Shown here piece by piece: positions 52,459-61,688 of a stretch of 64,000 nt of DNA; the first letter of the stretch is position 1, and each line of letters begins with the position of its first letter. The DNA is from Cellulophaga sp. RHA19. Its GTDB lineage: Bacteria > Bacteroidota > Bacteroidia > Flavobacteriales > Flavobacteriaceae. The notes beneath the pieces are model-generated. The model searched no databases. It saw only the letters and a program-made list of their open reading frames with translations, and had not been told where the DNA came from. The DNA lies in the NCBI RefSeq assembly GCF_002813425.1, contig NZ_PHUL01000001.1:1-64000 (forward strand). The letters run 5' to 3'. The position numbers and the translations under genes were made by a program.

Positions 52459-52501
52459 TGATAAATGTCATAGTTTACGGTTACAACTACTTCTATTTTT
52501 A
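52459..52501 (+). promoter_or_regulatory. Fnr-type box and -7 element of the universal stress protein gene
   Basis: TGATAAATGTCA (52459-52470) is centred at 52464.5. TATTTTTA (52494-52501) matches seven of eight TAnnTTTG positions, its T 29.5 bp from the centre, as at the other two sites. The ATG is at 52526. Confidence 0.65.
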
Positions 52502-52525
52502 CATCAGATATTTTAATATAATTTG

Positions 52526-53368
52526 ATGAAAAATATACTTTTACCCACAGATTTTTCAGAAAATGCAACTAATGCAATTTCTTATGCTCTTGAGCTTTTT
52601 AAAAATGAAAGCTGTACTTTTCATATATTAAATACTTACGTGCCAGCCATACCACATAGCAGGTTTATGGCAGAAAACTCTAAGACATTAGTTTTAGAAA
52701 AAGATACGGAAACGGCATCTAAAAATGGTTTAAAAAAAACAATAGAACGCATAAATCTTAAACACAAAAATCCGCTACATAATTACAGTACTATTTCTTC
52801 TTTTGATTTGCTAACTCATGAAGTTATAGACATTATAAAAAAAGAACATATAGATTTTGTAATATCTGGCACAAAAGGTATAACTAATTTTAAGCGTGTA
52901 TTTGTAGGTGCAAATACAATGCGAATTGTAAATGCTATTAAAGATTGTCCAGTTTTAGCTATTCCTAACAATTACAATTTTCAAAAACCAAAACAATTGG
53001 TTTTAGCTACAGATTTAAAAAGGAGTTTAAGTCCAGAAGCTTTACAAGCAATACTATTTATTGCACAAATGTACAATTCAACGGTACACATTCTTCATTT
53101 AAAAACTGATACGACTTTAGATGATTTTCAAAAATCAAATTTAAAAATTGTTCAAAACTGTTTAGCATCGGTACAACTAAAACTACACTTATTACCGTTC
53201 TACGCCAATAAATCTGAAATACTAAGTCAGTTTATAAAAGATTATGCAATAGATACTTTGGCGTTGGTTTATAACAACCGTAGCTATTTAGAAGAATTAA
53301 TACAAGAACCTGTTTTACAAGAAGCAGACCACCACACTAAAATTCCGTTATTGGTTTTACCTAGCTAA
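52526..53368 (+). CDS. Universal stress protein (UspA family), tandem-domain
   Basis: The protein is 280 residues from the ATG at 52526; a TTG lies one codon earlier. The first Usp domain (about 1-150) has NILLPTDFSENATNAISYAL and the nucleotide-loop-like GTKGITNFKRVFVGANTMR. The second (about 155-280) is more divergent (LVLATDLKRSLSPEALQAIL) and lacks a clear ATP loop. The Fnr-type site upstream points to induction at low oxygen, which is known for Usp genes elsewhere. Confidence 0.85.
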   Translation: MKNILLPTDFSENATNAISYALELFKNESCTFHILNTYVPAIPHSRFMAENSKTLVLEKDTETASKNGLKKTIERINLKHKNPLHNYSTISSFDLLTHEVIDIIKKEHIDFVISGTKGITNFKRVFVGANTMRIVNAIKDCPVLAIPNNYNFQKPKQLVLATDLKRSLSPEALQAILFIAQMYNSTVHILHLKTDTTLDDFQKSNLKIVQNCLASVQLKLHLLPFYANKSEILSQFIKDYAIDTLALVYNNRSYLEELIQEPVLQEADHHTKIPLLVLPS

Positions 53369-53383
53369 CCATTAGCTATAAAA

Positions 53384-53415
53384 AAAAGCGAAAGACATAT
53401 ATCTTTCGCTTTTAT
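53384..53415. terminator. Bidirectional terminator between usp and nagB
   Basis: GCGAAAGA (53388-53395) pairs with TCTTTCGC (53402-53409), with A before and T after. It serves the two convergent genes. Confidence 0.88.
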
Positions 53416-53433
53416 TATTATTTTTTTTACTGA

Positions 53434-55362
53434 TTAAAAACGCCAACGTACAAATGCTTCCATTGCTGCGTAGCGTGCCATTCCCAACTGGTCATAAATA
53501 GATGCAGTTTCTTTATTACGATCTTCTGCTCTTTGCCAAAACTCTCTGCTATCTGCGCCCTGAAAAACTACACCATCTTTTTGAGACTGATGCTTAAAAA
53601 TACCGCGTCTTTTTTCTAATACCTGGTCTGGTCCCATTGGCACAGCCATTTCTATTTCATCTATTCCCCACTCTTGCCAAGCTCCCCTGTATAACCAAAC
53701 CCAACAATTGTTCATATATGGTTCTGACTTTAATCTTTTTACTGCTTCAAAAATAGCATCTAAACATACTTTGTGTGTGCCGTGTGGATCTGCTAAATCT
53801 CCTGCTGCATAAATTTGATGTGGTTGTACCTGTGCAATTATATTCATTGTTAATTGTACATCATCCTCACCAACAGGATTTTTTTCTATAGCTCCCGTTT
53901 CATAAAAAGGAAGGTTCATAAAATGAATTTGATCATCATTTAAGCCTACAAAATGGCTTGTAGCCCTTGCCTCTCCTTTTCTTATTAAGCCTTTTATGTA
54001 ACGTACCTCTTCTATATCTACTTCACTAGCTTTTTTATTGGCTAAAAATTTAGCCGCTTTAGCAAAAATCTCTTCTGCTCTTTTGTCTTCAACAGAAAAT
54101 TTCTCGTTATAATCGCACACAAAACTAGCAAAACGCAAAGCCTCATCATCTGCTACTGCTATATTACCAGAGGTTTGATATGCTACGTGTACTTCATGAC
54201 CTTGTTCTACCAATCGTTTAAAAGTACCACCCATACTAATAATATCATCATCTGGGTGTGGACTAAAAATTAGTACTCGTTTTTTTTCTGGTGTGGCACG
54301 TTCTGGCCTGTTACTATCATCTGCGTTAGGTTTACCGCCTGGCCAACCCGTAATTGTATTCTGCAGCTTATTAAATATTTTTATATTGATGTCGTAAGCC
54401 GGACCAGAATCTGCCAACAAATCGCTCATACCATTTTCTATATAATCCGCATCTGTAAGCATTAAAACTGGCTTATTTAAGCGTAATGCTAAACCTAACA
54501 CTGCCTTACGTATAAGTTTATCTGTCCACTCTACTTTTTCTACTAACCAAGGAGTATCTACTCTTGTTAGTTTAGAAGCCGCTTCTTTATCTAAAACAAA
54601 TACAGCATTGTTATGTTCTTGCAAAAAAGACGCTGGTACTTTATTTGTTACTTCTCCTTCTACTGATTGGGCTATAATATTAGACTTACCCTCTCCCCAA
54701 GCCATTAGAATTACTCTTTTGGCTTCCATTATTTTTTTTACTCCTAATGTTATTGCTGTTCTTGGTGTATTACTTAAACCTCCAAAATCTTTGCTTGCTG
54801 CAACCCTAGTAATATGGTCTAATGCTACTAATCTAGTTTTAGAGTTTTGTAAAGATCCAGACTCATTAAAACCTATATGACCATTACCTCCTATACCCAA
54901 AATTTGTAGATCTAAACCACCAACTGCTTCAATTTTAGATTCATAATCACTACAGTATTTAGAGATGTTTGTTTTGGTTAAAGTACCATCAGGAATATTA
55001 TAATTTTCTGGTAAAATATCTACTTGGTCTAAAAGTAGTTCTTTCATAAACCTAACATAGCTGTGTATAGAGTCTGGCTCCATAGGGTAATACTCATCTA
55101 AATTAAATGTAACTACGTTGTTAAAACTTAGCCCTTCTTCTTTATGTATTCTTACTAATTCTGCATATAAACCTTTGGGCGTAGAGCCTGTAGCTAAACC
55201 TAATACGCACCTTTTATTCTCTCTTTGTTTTTCTCTAATTAAATTTGCAATTTCATTTGCTACGGATTTTGATGCGTTTGTAGAGTTTTTAAAAACAACC
55301 GTATTTATATTTTCAAATCTTTTTTCAAAACCTGTAGCCTTATCAATATTACTTTTTAACAT
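53434..55362 (-). CDS. nagB: Glucosamine-6-phosphate deaminase fused to a PIG-L-like domain
   Basis: The 642-residue protein has a complete NagB domain (about 30-275, CVLGLATGSTPKGLYAELVR and ILGIGGNGHIGFNESG). A short linker leads to a PIG-L/LmbE-type deacetylase domain from about 363 (VLIFSPHPDDDIISMGGTF, H369 and aspartates). Other PIG-L ligands lie in GDLADPHGTHKVCLDAIFEA. NagB makes fructose-6-phosphate and ammonia from GlcN-6-P. The C-terminal domain could remove acetyl groups from an amino sugar. The fusion is usual in Bacteroidota. Confidence 0.92.
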   Translation of the reverse strand: MLKSNIDKATGFEKRFENINTVVFKNSTNASKSVANEIANLIREKQRENKRCVLGLATGSTPKGLYAELVRIHKEEGLSFNNVVTFNLDEYYPMEPDSIHSYVRFMKELLLDQVDILPENYNIPDGTLTKTNISKYCSDYESKIEAVGGLDLQILGIGGNGHIGFNESGSLQNSKTRLVALDHITRVAASKDFGGLSNTPRTAITLGVKKIMEAKRVILMAWGEGKSNIIAQSVEGEVTNKVPASFLQEHNNAVFVLDKEAASKLTRVDTPWLVEKVEWTDKLIRKAVLGLALRLNKPVLMLTDADYIENGMSDLLADSGPAYDINIKIFNKLQNTITGWPGGKPNADDSNRPERATPEKKRVLIFSPHPDDDIISMGGTFKRLVEQGHEVHVAYQTSGNIAVADDEALRFASFVCDYNEKFSVEDKRAEEIFAKAAKFLANKKASEVDIEEVRYIKGLIRKGEARATSHFVGLNDDQIHFMNLPFYETGAIEKNPVGEDDVQLTMNIIAQVQPHQIYAAGDLADPHGTHKVCLDAIFEAVKRLKSEPYMNNCWVWLYRGAWQEWGIDEIEMAVPMGPDQVLEKRRGIFKHQSQKDGVVFQGADSREFWQRAEDRNKETASIYDQLGMARYAAMEAFVRWRF

Positions 55363-55640
55363 GCTCTTTTAATTTATTTTGGGGTTAATTAAATCAAAGA
55401 TTAAAAGTCTTTTTATATAATTTGATAGTTTTTAGACAAACACCATGTTTGGTGCACTATAGGTTAAAAAAAATCAATAAAAAGTATTTTTATTATGCAT
55501 AACATTTACACTAATCATCTAATATTACTTTTACTAAGTTATAAATACTGGCTCTAGAAGTAAAGCAATAAACAATCTAATCACAAAAACTTAACAATTA
55601 ACATAACACAATATTATAAAGTTAGTACTGCGTTAAAATA
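55363..55640. other. Gene-free region upstream of nagB
   Basis: No gene is visible here. AATCTTTG on the minus strand (55402-55395) is a seven-of-eight -7 element for nagB. CACCA-TGTT-TGGTG (55441-55454) is a perfect 5-bp-arm palindrome about 80 bp upstream of the nagB start and may be an operator. The rest is plain AT-rich DNA. Confidence 0.4.
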
Positions 55641-55683
55641 AAAAAAGCTTCTAAAATGTTAAATACGTTTTAGAAGCTTTTTT
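55641..55683 (-). terminator. Terminator of the outer-membrane barrel gene
   Basis: AAAAAAGCTTCTAAAA (55641-55656) pairs with TTTTAGAAGCTTTTTT (55668-55683), a 16-bp perfect stem. It lies 21 bp after the barrel gene stop. Confidence 0.92.
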
Positions 55684-55704
55684 AAAAATTTAGATTTAAA
55701 AGTA

Positions 55705-56568
55705 CTACTGTTTTTTAGCAGACTTTTTAAATTTATATGTTACACCTACATTAATACCAAAAGAAGAATAAGGTACTTTTTGTGATAATTTTTTAGACGG
55801 ATCTGTATTGTCATTTCTTAACTCATCTACATAGTTGGTTTTTTTAACATAACCTGGAGGCAAGTTATCTAAAGTATAAACACCTTCTGCAACCATATTA
55901 CCATCTGGAGTAAATAAGTTAGTATTGAACTCTTGTAATTCAGAATCCTTACGCTTTAAGCTAATACCGTAGTATTCTGCTTCTACGTAAATACTAAAGT
56001 TGTTATCTATAGGAAACTTATACCCTAAGGCACCAACAAAACCTAATGGAAACTTACCGTGATAATCTTCTACATAATTAGTTTCTGAATAAGAACCTTC
56101 AGGAAGACTATATGGAGCTCTCTCTTCTTCAGATAATAATGTACTATTAAAAACTACAGCTTCTGTTTTCCCTGCTACTTTTAACAAAGCACCAACACGA
56201 CCATAAAAGTTATCTGTAAACTTATAAGCTACAGCAACAGTTGCGCCAAAAGCTCTACCTCTAGCAATTGCATCTACATCTACTCCTGATACAGTTGTTT
56301 TATTTATTGTATGATCTGCACCATTTAAGTAACCTACACCTAAGTCTAAACCAACTTTTTCATTAAAAAAATAAGTTCCTCTTAGTTGAAAGTTAACACC
56401 TTCACCATAACTACCATAAGTATTCTCTACACTTGTTGCTGTTGTTTCTGTTCCTAATTTCATTTCGGCGCTTCCTATTGCATAACCTGTACCTGCCGAA
56501 ATTTCAAATTGAGCATAAGACATAGTACTAATTAAAATACCGACTAATAATATTACTCTTTGTTTCAA
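55705..56568 (-). CDS. Outer-membrane beta-barrel protein (OmpW/Opa-like fold)
   Basis: The 287-residue protein appears to start at a TTG (56568); no in-frame ATG lies before the signal peptide (KQRVILLVGILISTMSYAQ). The mature part has the small-barrel pattern of alternating strands with long loops (ISAGTGYAIGSAEMKLG, FYGRVGALLKVAG, FPLGFVGALGYKFPI) and ends in YSSFGINVGVTYKFKKS. It is a probable porin or adhesin-like barrel of unknown function. The gene forms its own unit with a strong terminator. Confidence 0.75.
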   Translation of the reverse strand: MKQRVILLVGILISTMSYAQFEISAGTGYAIGSAEMKLGTETTATSVENTYGSYGEGVNFQLRGTYFFNEKVGLDLGVGYLNGADHTINKTTVSGVDVDAIARGRAFGATVAVAYKFTDNFYGRVGALLKVAGKTEAVVFNSTLLSEEERAPYSLPEGSYSETNYVEDYHGKFPLGFVGALGYKFPIDNNFSIYVEAEYYGISLKRKDSELQEFNTNLFTPDGNMVAEGVYTLDNLPPGYVKKTNYVDELRNDNTDPSKKLSQKVPYSSFGINVGVTYKFKKSAKKQ

Positions 56569-56810
56569 AATATATAGTTTTAAGTTAATATAACGTAAAG
56601 GTAGAAAAAAGGAAAACTAAGAACACCTCAATTACAGTAATTTCAAACGTTTAACACTAATTATCTAATATTGATAATTTATTTTTTAAAATAATCAAAA
56701 ATACCGAAACCTACTGTTAACAAAGAAATAATAGTTGGATTTATTTTGATAAATAGTCATTTTTTAAAGATAATGACAGATTAAGAATCTATTCTATTAA
56801 AATGATATAA

Positions 56811-56845
56811 AACAAAAAAGCTCCCGATAAATCGGAAGCTTTTTG
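56811..56845 (-). terminator. Terminator of the tRNA-Val transcript
   Basis: AGCTCCCGA (56819-56827) pairs with TCGGAAGCT (56832-56840) including one G-T pair, and the A run at 56813-56819 gives the U tract on the minus strand. It ends the tRNA transcript 12 bp after the tRNA 3' end. Confidence 0.85.
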
Positions 56846-56851
56846 TTACTG

Positions 56852-56926
56852 TGGGCCCTACTGGATTCGAACCAGTGACCCCCTGCTTGTAAGGCAGGTG
56901 CTCTGAACCAACTGAGCTAAGAGCCC
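56852..56926 (-). tRNA. tRNA-Val (anticodon UAC)
   Basis: The minus strand folds into a complete cloverleaf of 75 bases. The acceptor GGGCTCT pairs with AGGGCCC (one U-G pair), the D arm carries AGCTCAGTTGGT, the anticodon stem-loop is CCTGC-CTTACAA-GCAGG with anticodon TAC, and the T arm is CACTGG-TTCGAAT-CCAGT. The 3' CCA is not encoded. In the rest of the gene-free stretch 56569-57015 I see only AT-rich DNA besides the terminator. Confidence 0.97.
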
Positions 56927-57015
56927 TCATTCACAATTTAGAAATTTGTTTTCCGTATTGCGAGTGCAAATATATAACTGTTTTTCATTTCTCGCAAATA
57001 AAAAATGAAAAAAAA

Positions 57016-58227
57016 TTAAACTATTTCTGCAACAACAAAAGTGCTACCTCCAACGTAAATTAAATCTTCTTTTTTCGCTAAAGATTTTGCTTTTTCAAGT
57101 GCTTCTTTTACAGACGAATAAGCATTACCCTGCAACAAAAAACCACTTGCTTCACCTTTTAACTCCTCTGCATTTAACCCTCTTTCTATTTTTGGACAAC
57201 AGAAAAAATAATTTGCATTTTTTGGAAAAAGAGGTAAAATAGCATCCAAATTCTTATCCTTAACAACTCCCAAGACAATAAAAAGCGACTCGTATTTTTG
57301 TGCCTCCAACTGTTTTATAGTTAAACTTAAGCCTTCTTTATTATGTGCTGTGTCACAAATTACCCTAGGTTGCTCTTGTAAAAGTTGCCACCTTCCCATT
57401 AATCCGGTATTTTCTACCACATTTAGCAGCCCTTTTTCAATTGCACTATTAGTAATTGTAAATTCTTTTAATTGCTTAAGTGTAGCTAAAACACCTTTTA
57501 TATTTTTTTGCTGATAATTACCCAACAAAGATGTTTTGTATGTTTTTACCAAAATAGAATCTGCAAAAAATATTGGTGCGTTTTTTAAATTTGCAATTTC
57601 TTCAAAAATTGGTGCAGTCTCCGTTTGATTTTCACTTACTACAACCGGAATATTATTTTTAATAATCCCTCCTTTTTCTACAGCAATTTTCTCAAGAGTA
57701 TCTCCTAATAAATCTGTATGGTCTAACCCTATGTTTGTTATTAATGAAACCTCTGGTGTAATTATATTGGTAGAATCTAATCTTCCGCCCAAACCAACTT
57801 CTATAATTGCAATATCCACATTCTCATTTGCAAAGTATGCAAAAGCCATTGCTACTGTCATCTCAAAAAAAGAAAGTTTATGCGCTTTAAAAAAAGACAT
57901 ATTATCTTCTACAAATTTTATTACGTGACTTTGCGGAATTTTATCGCCATTAATTCTAATACGCTCCCTAAAATCTTTTAAATGCGGAGAAGTATACAAA
58001 CCAACTTTATAGCCTGCCTCTTGTAAAATAGACGCTAACATATGACTACTAGAGCCTTTACCATTGGTACCTGCTACGTGTATACTTTTAAACTGTTTTT
58101 CTGGAGAGCCTAAAGCTTTAGAAAATAGCTTTATATTATCTAACTTACCATTAAACGCAGATTTTCCTTTGTTTTGGTATATTGGAAGTTGTGCAAACAT
58201 CCAATCTAACGTTTGGCTATATGTCAT
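57016..58227 (-). CDS. folC: Folylpolyglutamate synthase / dihydrofolate synthase
   Basis: The 403-residue Mur-ligase-fold enzyme has the ATP loop VAGTNGKGSSSHMLASIL (about 50-67), followed by YKVGLYTSPHLKDFRERIR, the central EVGLGGRLDSTNII and TNIGLDHTDLLGDT, and later VICDTAHNKEGL. It adds glutamate to folates. The length is normal. It sits between tRNA-Val and the TonB cluster on the same strand, 54 bp from tonB. Confidence 0.93.
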   Translation of the reverse strand: MTYSQTLDWMFAQLPIYQNKGKSAFNGKLDNIKLFSKALGSPEKQFKSIHVAGTNGKGSSSHMLASILQEAGYKVGLYTSPHLKDFRERIRINGDKIPQSHVIKFVEDNMSFFKAHKLSFFEMTVAMAFAYFANENVDIAIIEVGLGGRLDSTNIITPEVSLITNIGLDHTDLLGDTLEKIAVEKGGIIKNNIPVVVSENQTETAPIFEEIANLKNAPIFFADSILVKTYKTSLLGNYQQKNIKGVLATLKQLKEFTITNSAIEKGLLNVVENTGLMGRWQLLQEQPRVICDTAHNKEGLSLTIKQLEAQKYESLFIVLGVVKDKNLDAILPLFPKNANYFFCCPKIERGLNAEELKGEASGFLLQGNAYSSVKEALEKAKSLAKKEDLIYVGGSTFVVAEIV

Positions 58228-58281
58228 TAAAGTTTATTAAATTGAGTAAATAAGAAGTAAAATTAACGTAATTTTAGATAA

Positions 58282-59193
58282 TTACTCTCCTAATTTAAAG
58301 TTTACAACAACAAATCCTATTTGTCTACTTGGTGCCTTAGTATCTAAATTCCATTTATGTAAACGTGCTGTTGCCTCTGCTGGTTTTAACAAACAAGGGT
58401 GGTTATTAGTAGTACCTTTTACACCTGCAGTTGCAGATAGCACTTTGCCATTACGGTCTACTACTATTTTTACTACTACTCTACCCTCCTCATTACAATC
58501 TTGCTTAACCTGGCCTTTATTTAAAAGTTTTCGTCCTGACAATCCGTAACCAGAACCGCCGCTTCCAGATCCAGGAGAACCATAGTAACTAGTTGCATAT
58601 GGATTTCCTTGCGGATTACCCTTGTCACCAGCTTTATTATCATCTCCTTCACCTCCGGTAGCTTTACCGTCAGACTTAGCTAAACCACCAAAAAGGTTAT
58701 CTACCTTATCTCTTTTAGCCTGTTCTGCTTTACGTTTACGTTCTGCCTCAGCCTTTTCTGCTGCAACACGTTGCTGCTCTTTACGCTCTGCTTCTGCTTT
58801 GGCTTTTTTTGCTGCAGCATCTGCCTTGCGTTTAGCTTCTTGCTTTTGCTTTATTAAAATAGATTCTTCGTTATCTTGTGTAACCAATTTTTCTGCAGCC
58901 TTTTCCTGCGCAGATTCTTGCTGCACTTCTGGTTCTGCAACTGGCTTTACCTCTTCTTGCTGTTCTTCTACAACTTCTTTGGTTGTTTTTACTGGTTCAG
59001 ACTTTATTTTTTCTTTTGGTTGCACGTTACCCTTACCAAAATCCATCTGGCCAAAATTAACCGCAATACCTTTTTCTTCTGGAGGATCCATAGTTGTAAA
59101 TCCAAAATAAAAAAGCAACAACAAGAGTACGCTTAGCAACAAAGTTGTAAGCGTAAAAGATTTTTTCTTGTGTTTGGTATCTAAGAACGACAT
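58282..59193 (-). CDS. TonB/TolA-type energy transducer
   Basis: The 303-residue protein has an N-terminal membrane helix (TLTTLLLSVLLLLLFYFGF, about 15-33). A long charged Glu/Lys/Ala-rich spacer (about 55-165) reads as an extended helix, a Gly/Ser-rich segment follows, and a C-terminal TonB-like domain ends it (GRVVVKIVVDRNGKVLSAT, ending VVVNFKLGE). It transmits inner-membrane energy to outer-membrane transporters. Its ATG overlaps the exbD stop. Confidence 0.88.
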   Translation of the reverse strand: MSFLDTKHKKKSFTLTTLLLSVLLLLLFYFGFTTMDPPEEKGIAVNFGQMDFGKGNVQPKEKIKSEPVKTTKEVVEEQQEEVKPVAEPEVQQESAQEKAAEKLVTQDNEESILIKQKQEAKRKADAAAKKAKAEAERKEQQRVAAEKAEAERKRKAEQAKRDKVDNLFGGLAKSDGKATGGEGDDNKAGDKGNPQGNPYATSYYGSPGSGSGGSGYGLSGRKLLNKGQVKQDCNEEGRVVVKIVVDRNGKVLSATAGVKGTTNNHPCLLKPAEATARLHKWNLDTKAPSRQIGFVVVNFKLGE

Positions 59194-59579
59194 TATTTAG
59201 CTCGCACAGCTAAGATAACCTTGTAATTATTTTTATTAGCAATATCCATAACATTTACTGCCTCTTTAACAGGTACTGTTTCTTCTGCCCTTAAAATAAT
59301 TGTTGGTTTTTCTTGACCTTCTAGTGCTTTCTTTAATTCAATTTCAATATACTTCCCGTTTATTTTTTCACTATTCACAAAATACTCTAAGTTTTTATTA
59401 ATACTTACAGATACATTTTGTGTATTGGTTGACTTCCCTTTTGCCTTTGGAAGCAACAGATCTAATGCATTTGGCGCGTTTGATGTTAACATAAAAAATA
59501 CCAACAACAAAAACACAATGTCCGTCATAGACGACATACTAAAGTCTGGACTTACTTTATTTCTTCCTTTTAATTTCAT
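59193..59579 (-). CDS. exbD: ExbD/TolR-family biopolymer transporter
   Basis: The 128-residue protein has one N-terminal helix with the proton-path aspartate (SMTDIVFLLLVFFMLTS, D19) and a periplasmic domain with LRAEETVPVKEAVNVMDIANKN. It is a stator partner of ExbB. It starts 10 bp after exbB and overlaps the TonB gene by one base. Confidence 0.92.
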   Translation of the reverse strand: MKLKGRNKVSPDFSMSSMTDIVFLLLVFFMLTSNAPNALDLLLPKAKGKSTNTQNVSVSINKNLEYFVNSEKINGKYIEIELKKALEGQEKPTIILRAEETVPVKEAVNVMDIANKNNYKVILAVRAK

Positions 59580-59589
59580 CTAAAGGAAT

Positions 59590-60282
59590 TTAAAGTGGTT
59601 CGTTTAATAAATCTAAAAAGTCTACAGCGTTTGCCTCCATCGCATGTACAACCTTACCTGTTCTGTTTACAAGATGATTGTACCCAATATAAGCAATAAT
59701 ACCTACTACTAAACCTGCAACAGTTGTTGTCATTGCCGTATATATACCAGATGCTAAAGAACCCATTTCTGCTTGTCCGCCTGCAGATGCCATTTCATGG
59801 AATGCCAAAATCATACCAATTACAGTTCCTAAGAAACCAATCATTGGTGCAGCACCAGCAACAGTAGCTAAAATACTTACATTTTTCTCTAACTTATATA
59901 CTTCTAATGTTCCAGCATTTTCAATTGCTGTATTTATATCATCTAAAGGTTTTCCTATTCTAGAAACCCCTTTTTCAGTAAGTCTTGCTACTGGAGAATC
60001 TGTTTGCGCACACAACATACGGGCAGCATCTAGCTTACCATTTGTTATATGATCTTTAATCTGATTCATAAAATTTTTATCAATTTTAGAAGCAGCCTTT
60101 ATTGCAAAGATTCTTTCAAAATAAATATATAGAGCAACAAATAATAGAATTGCTAAAATTCCTATAATGATAATACTTCCTGCACCACCATTTACAATTA
60201 AATCTATTACCGATAGTGTTTTTTCTTCGGATACACTTTCTCCCATTACCACCTCATTAGCAGCATCTTGAAACAATAACAT
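59590..60282 (-). CDS. exbB: ExbB/TolQ-family proton channel
   Basis: The 230-residue protein has three membrane segments (about 31-53, 132-154, 180-202) and the family signature GAAPMIGFLGTVIGMILAF followed by GIYTAMTTTVAGLVVGIIAYIGY. With ExbD it forms the proton-driven motor for the TonB protein two genes on. It precedes exbD by 10 bp. Confidence 0.93.
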   Translation of the reverse strand: MLLFQDAANEVVMGESVSEEKTLSVIDLIVNGGAGSIIIIGILAILLFVALYIYFERIFAIKAASKIDKNFMNQIKDHITNGKLDAARMLCAQTDSPVARLTEKGVSRIGKPLDDINTAIENAGTLEVYKLEKNVSILATVAGAAPMIGFLGTVIGMILAFHEMASAGGQAEMGSLASGIYTAMTTTVAGLVVGIIAYIGYNHLVNRTGKVVHAMEANAVDFLDLLNEPL

Positions 60283-60332
60283 ATATTTTCCAGTATTTAA
60301 GTTGCTCTTATAACGCTATTTTACAAATAAAA

Positions 60333-61667
60333 TTATGCGTTTAGTATAAAATCTCTAATTAAAATAAAACAGCCAGCACCTGCTAAAAATCCTACTAATG
60401 CTAACCAAGCTATTTTCTTAAAATACCAGAAGAAATCAATTTTCTCCATACCCATTGCAACTACACCTGCAGCAGAACCTATTATTAACATACTACCACC
60501 TGTACCAGCAGAATATGCAATAAAGTGCCATAATGGATCATCCATACCTTGTGGAAACATACCAATACTTGCAGCTACTAACGGAACGTTATCTATAACT
60601 GCAGAACCTGCACCTAATAACATTACAACAAAATCTGAATTTGGAATTGCAGCATTTAAGTTTTCTGCAAAGTGAAACAACATACCTAAAGATTCTAATG
60701 CAGCCACTGCTAATAAAATACCTAAGAAAAATAAGATACTTGGCAACTCTATCTTAGATAAAGAATGGTGAACTGGACTGTGATGAGAAGCAGCTTCACT
60801 TTCACCATCTACATTAGAAATACTAAATTTAGAATTACTGTATATTTCTGCAAATGTTGCAACAATAGCTAAAGAAAGCATCATACCTACATAAGGAGGC
60901 AAATGTGTTATTGTTTTAAAGAAAGGAACAAAAACAATAGCCCCTAAACCTAAGTATAACATTGTAGATCCAAATTTAGATTTCTTTTCACTATCTGCTT
61001 CTTCAACATCTTCAATATTACCTTTAAAAGCTTTAAATCTACTAGCTATAAATGTTGGTACAACCATACATATTACAGACGGTACAAATACGTGTTCTAC
61101 TAATTGCGCTGCAGAAACCTTTTCTGCAATCCAAAGCATTGTTGTAGTAACATCACCAATAGGAGACCAAGCACCACCTGCATTAGCCGCAATAATAATC
61201 ATACCAGCAAACCACAAACGAGTTTCTTTGTTTCTAATTACTTTTTGTAAAATTGTTATTAATACAATTGTAGCTGTTAGGTTATCTATAATTGCTGATA
61301 AGATAAAAGCAAGAATCGAGAACAACCATAATAATTTACGTTTACTTTTTGTTTTTATAAACCCTTTGATTGTTGCAAAGCCATTAAAGTAATCTATGAT
61401 TTCTACAATGGTCATTGCTCCTAATAAAAAGACCAATATTTCTGCAGTTTTACCTAAATGATGTAGTAAAATTTCATCTACGTGGCTAGGCGCTAATTCT
61501 CGCAAAGCCGCATCAACTTCAAAAACTGGCATATGAGCCAAAGCTATTACTGCCCATAACAATGCCATCATTGCAAGTGCAGGTATTAACTTATCTATTT
61601 TAAGATTGTGCTCTAAGGTTATTGCCAAATAACCAACAAAAAAAATAATTATTATAATGGTCTCCAT
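60333..61667 (-). CDS. nhaD: Sodium/proton antiporter NhaD
   Basis: The 444-residue ion transporter of the ArsB/NhaD superfamily has about eleven helices and the marks AMTIVEIIDYFNGFATI, DNLTATIVLITILQKVIRN, ANAGGAWSPIGDVTTTMLW and GAGSAVIDNVPLVAASIGM. A cytosolic histidine-rich loop (ASHHSPVHHS, about 290-300) is present. NhaD fits a marine or saline habitat. It is followed by exbB after 50 bp, while the glutamate-dehydrogenase gene ends 21 bp upstream. Confidence 0.92.
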   Translation of the reverse strand: METIIIIIFFVGYLAITLEHNLKIDKLIPALAMMALLWAVIALAHMPVFEVDAALRELAPSHVDEILLHHLGKTAEILVFLLGAMTIVEIIDYFNGFATIKGFIKTKSKRKLLWLFSILAFILSAIIDNLTATIVLITILQKVIRNKETRLWFAGMIIIAANAGGAWSPIGDVTTTMLWIAEKVSAAQLVEHVFVPSVICMVVPTFIASRFKAFKGNIEDVEEADSEKKSKFGSTMLYLGLGAIVFVPFFKTITHLPPYVGMMLSLAIVATFAEIYSNSKFSISNVDGESEAASHHSPVHHSLSKIELPSILFFLGILLAVAALESLGMLFHFAENLNAAIPNSDFVVMLLGAGSAVIDNVPLVAASIGMFPQGMDDPLWHFIAYSAGTGGSMLIIGSAAGVVAMGMEKIDFFWYFKKIAWLALVGFLAGAGCFILIRDFILNA

Positions 61668-61688
61668 TCTTCTTCTTCTTAGTTTAGT

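Noticed and set aside
56738..56752. TTGATAAATAGTCAT as a fourth Fnr-type box
   Set aside because: The arms are one base too far apart and no -7 element lies 29.5 bp away.
58622..59110. 162-codon plus-strand frame opposite the TonB gene
   Set aside because: Antisense of the Glu/Lys/Ala-rich spacer; biased serine/alanine/cysteine composition typical of a shadow frame.
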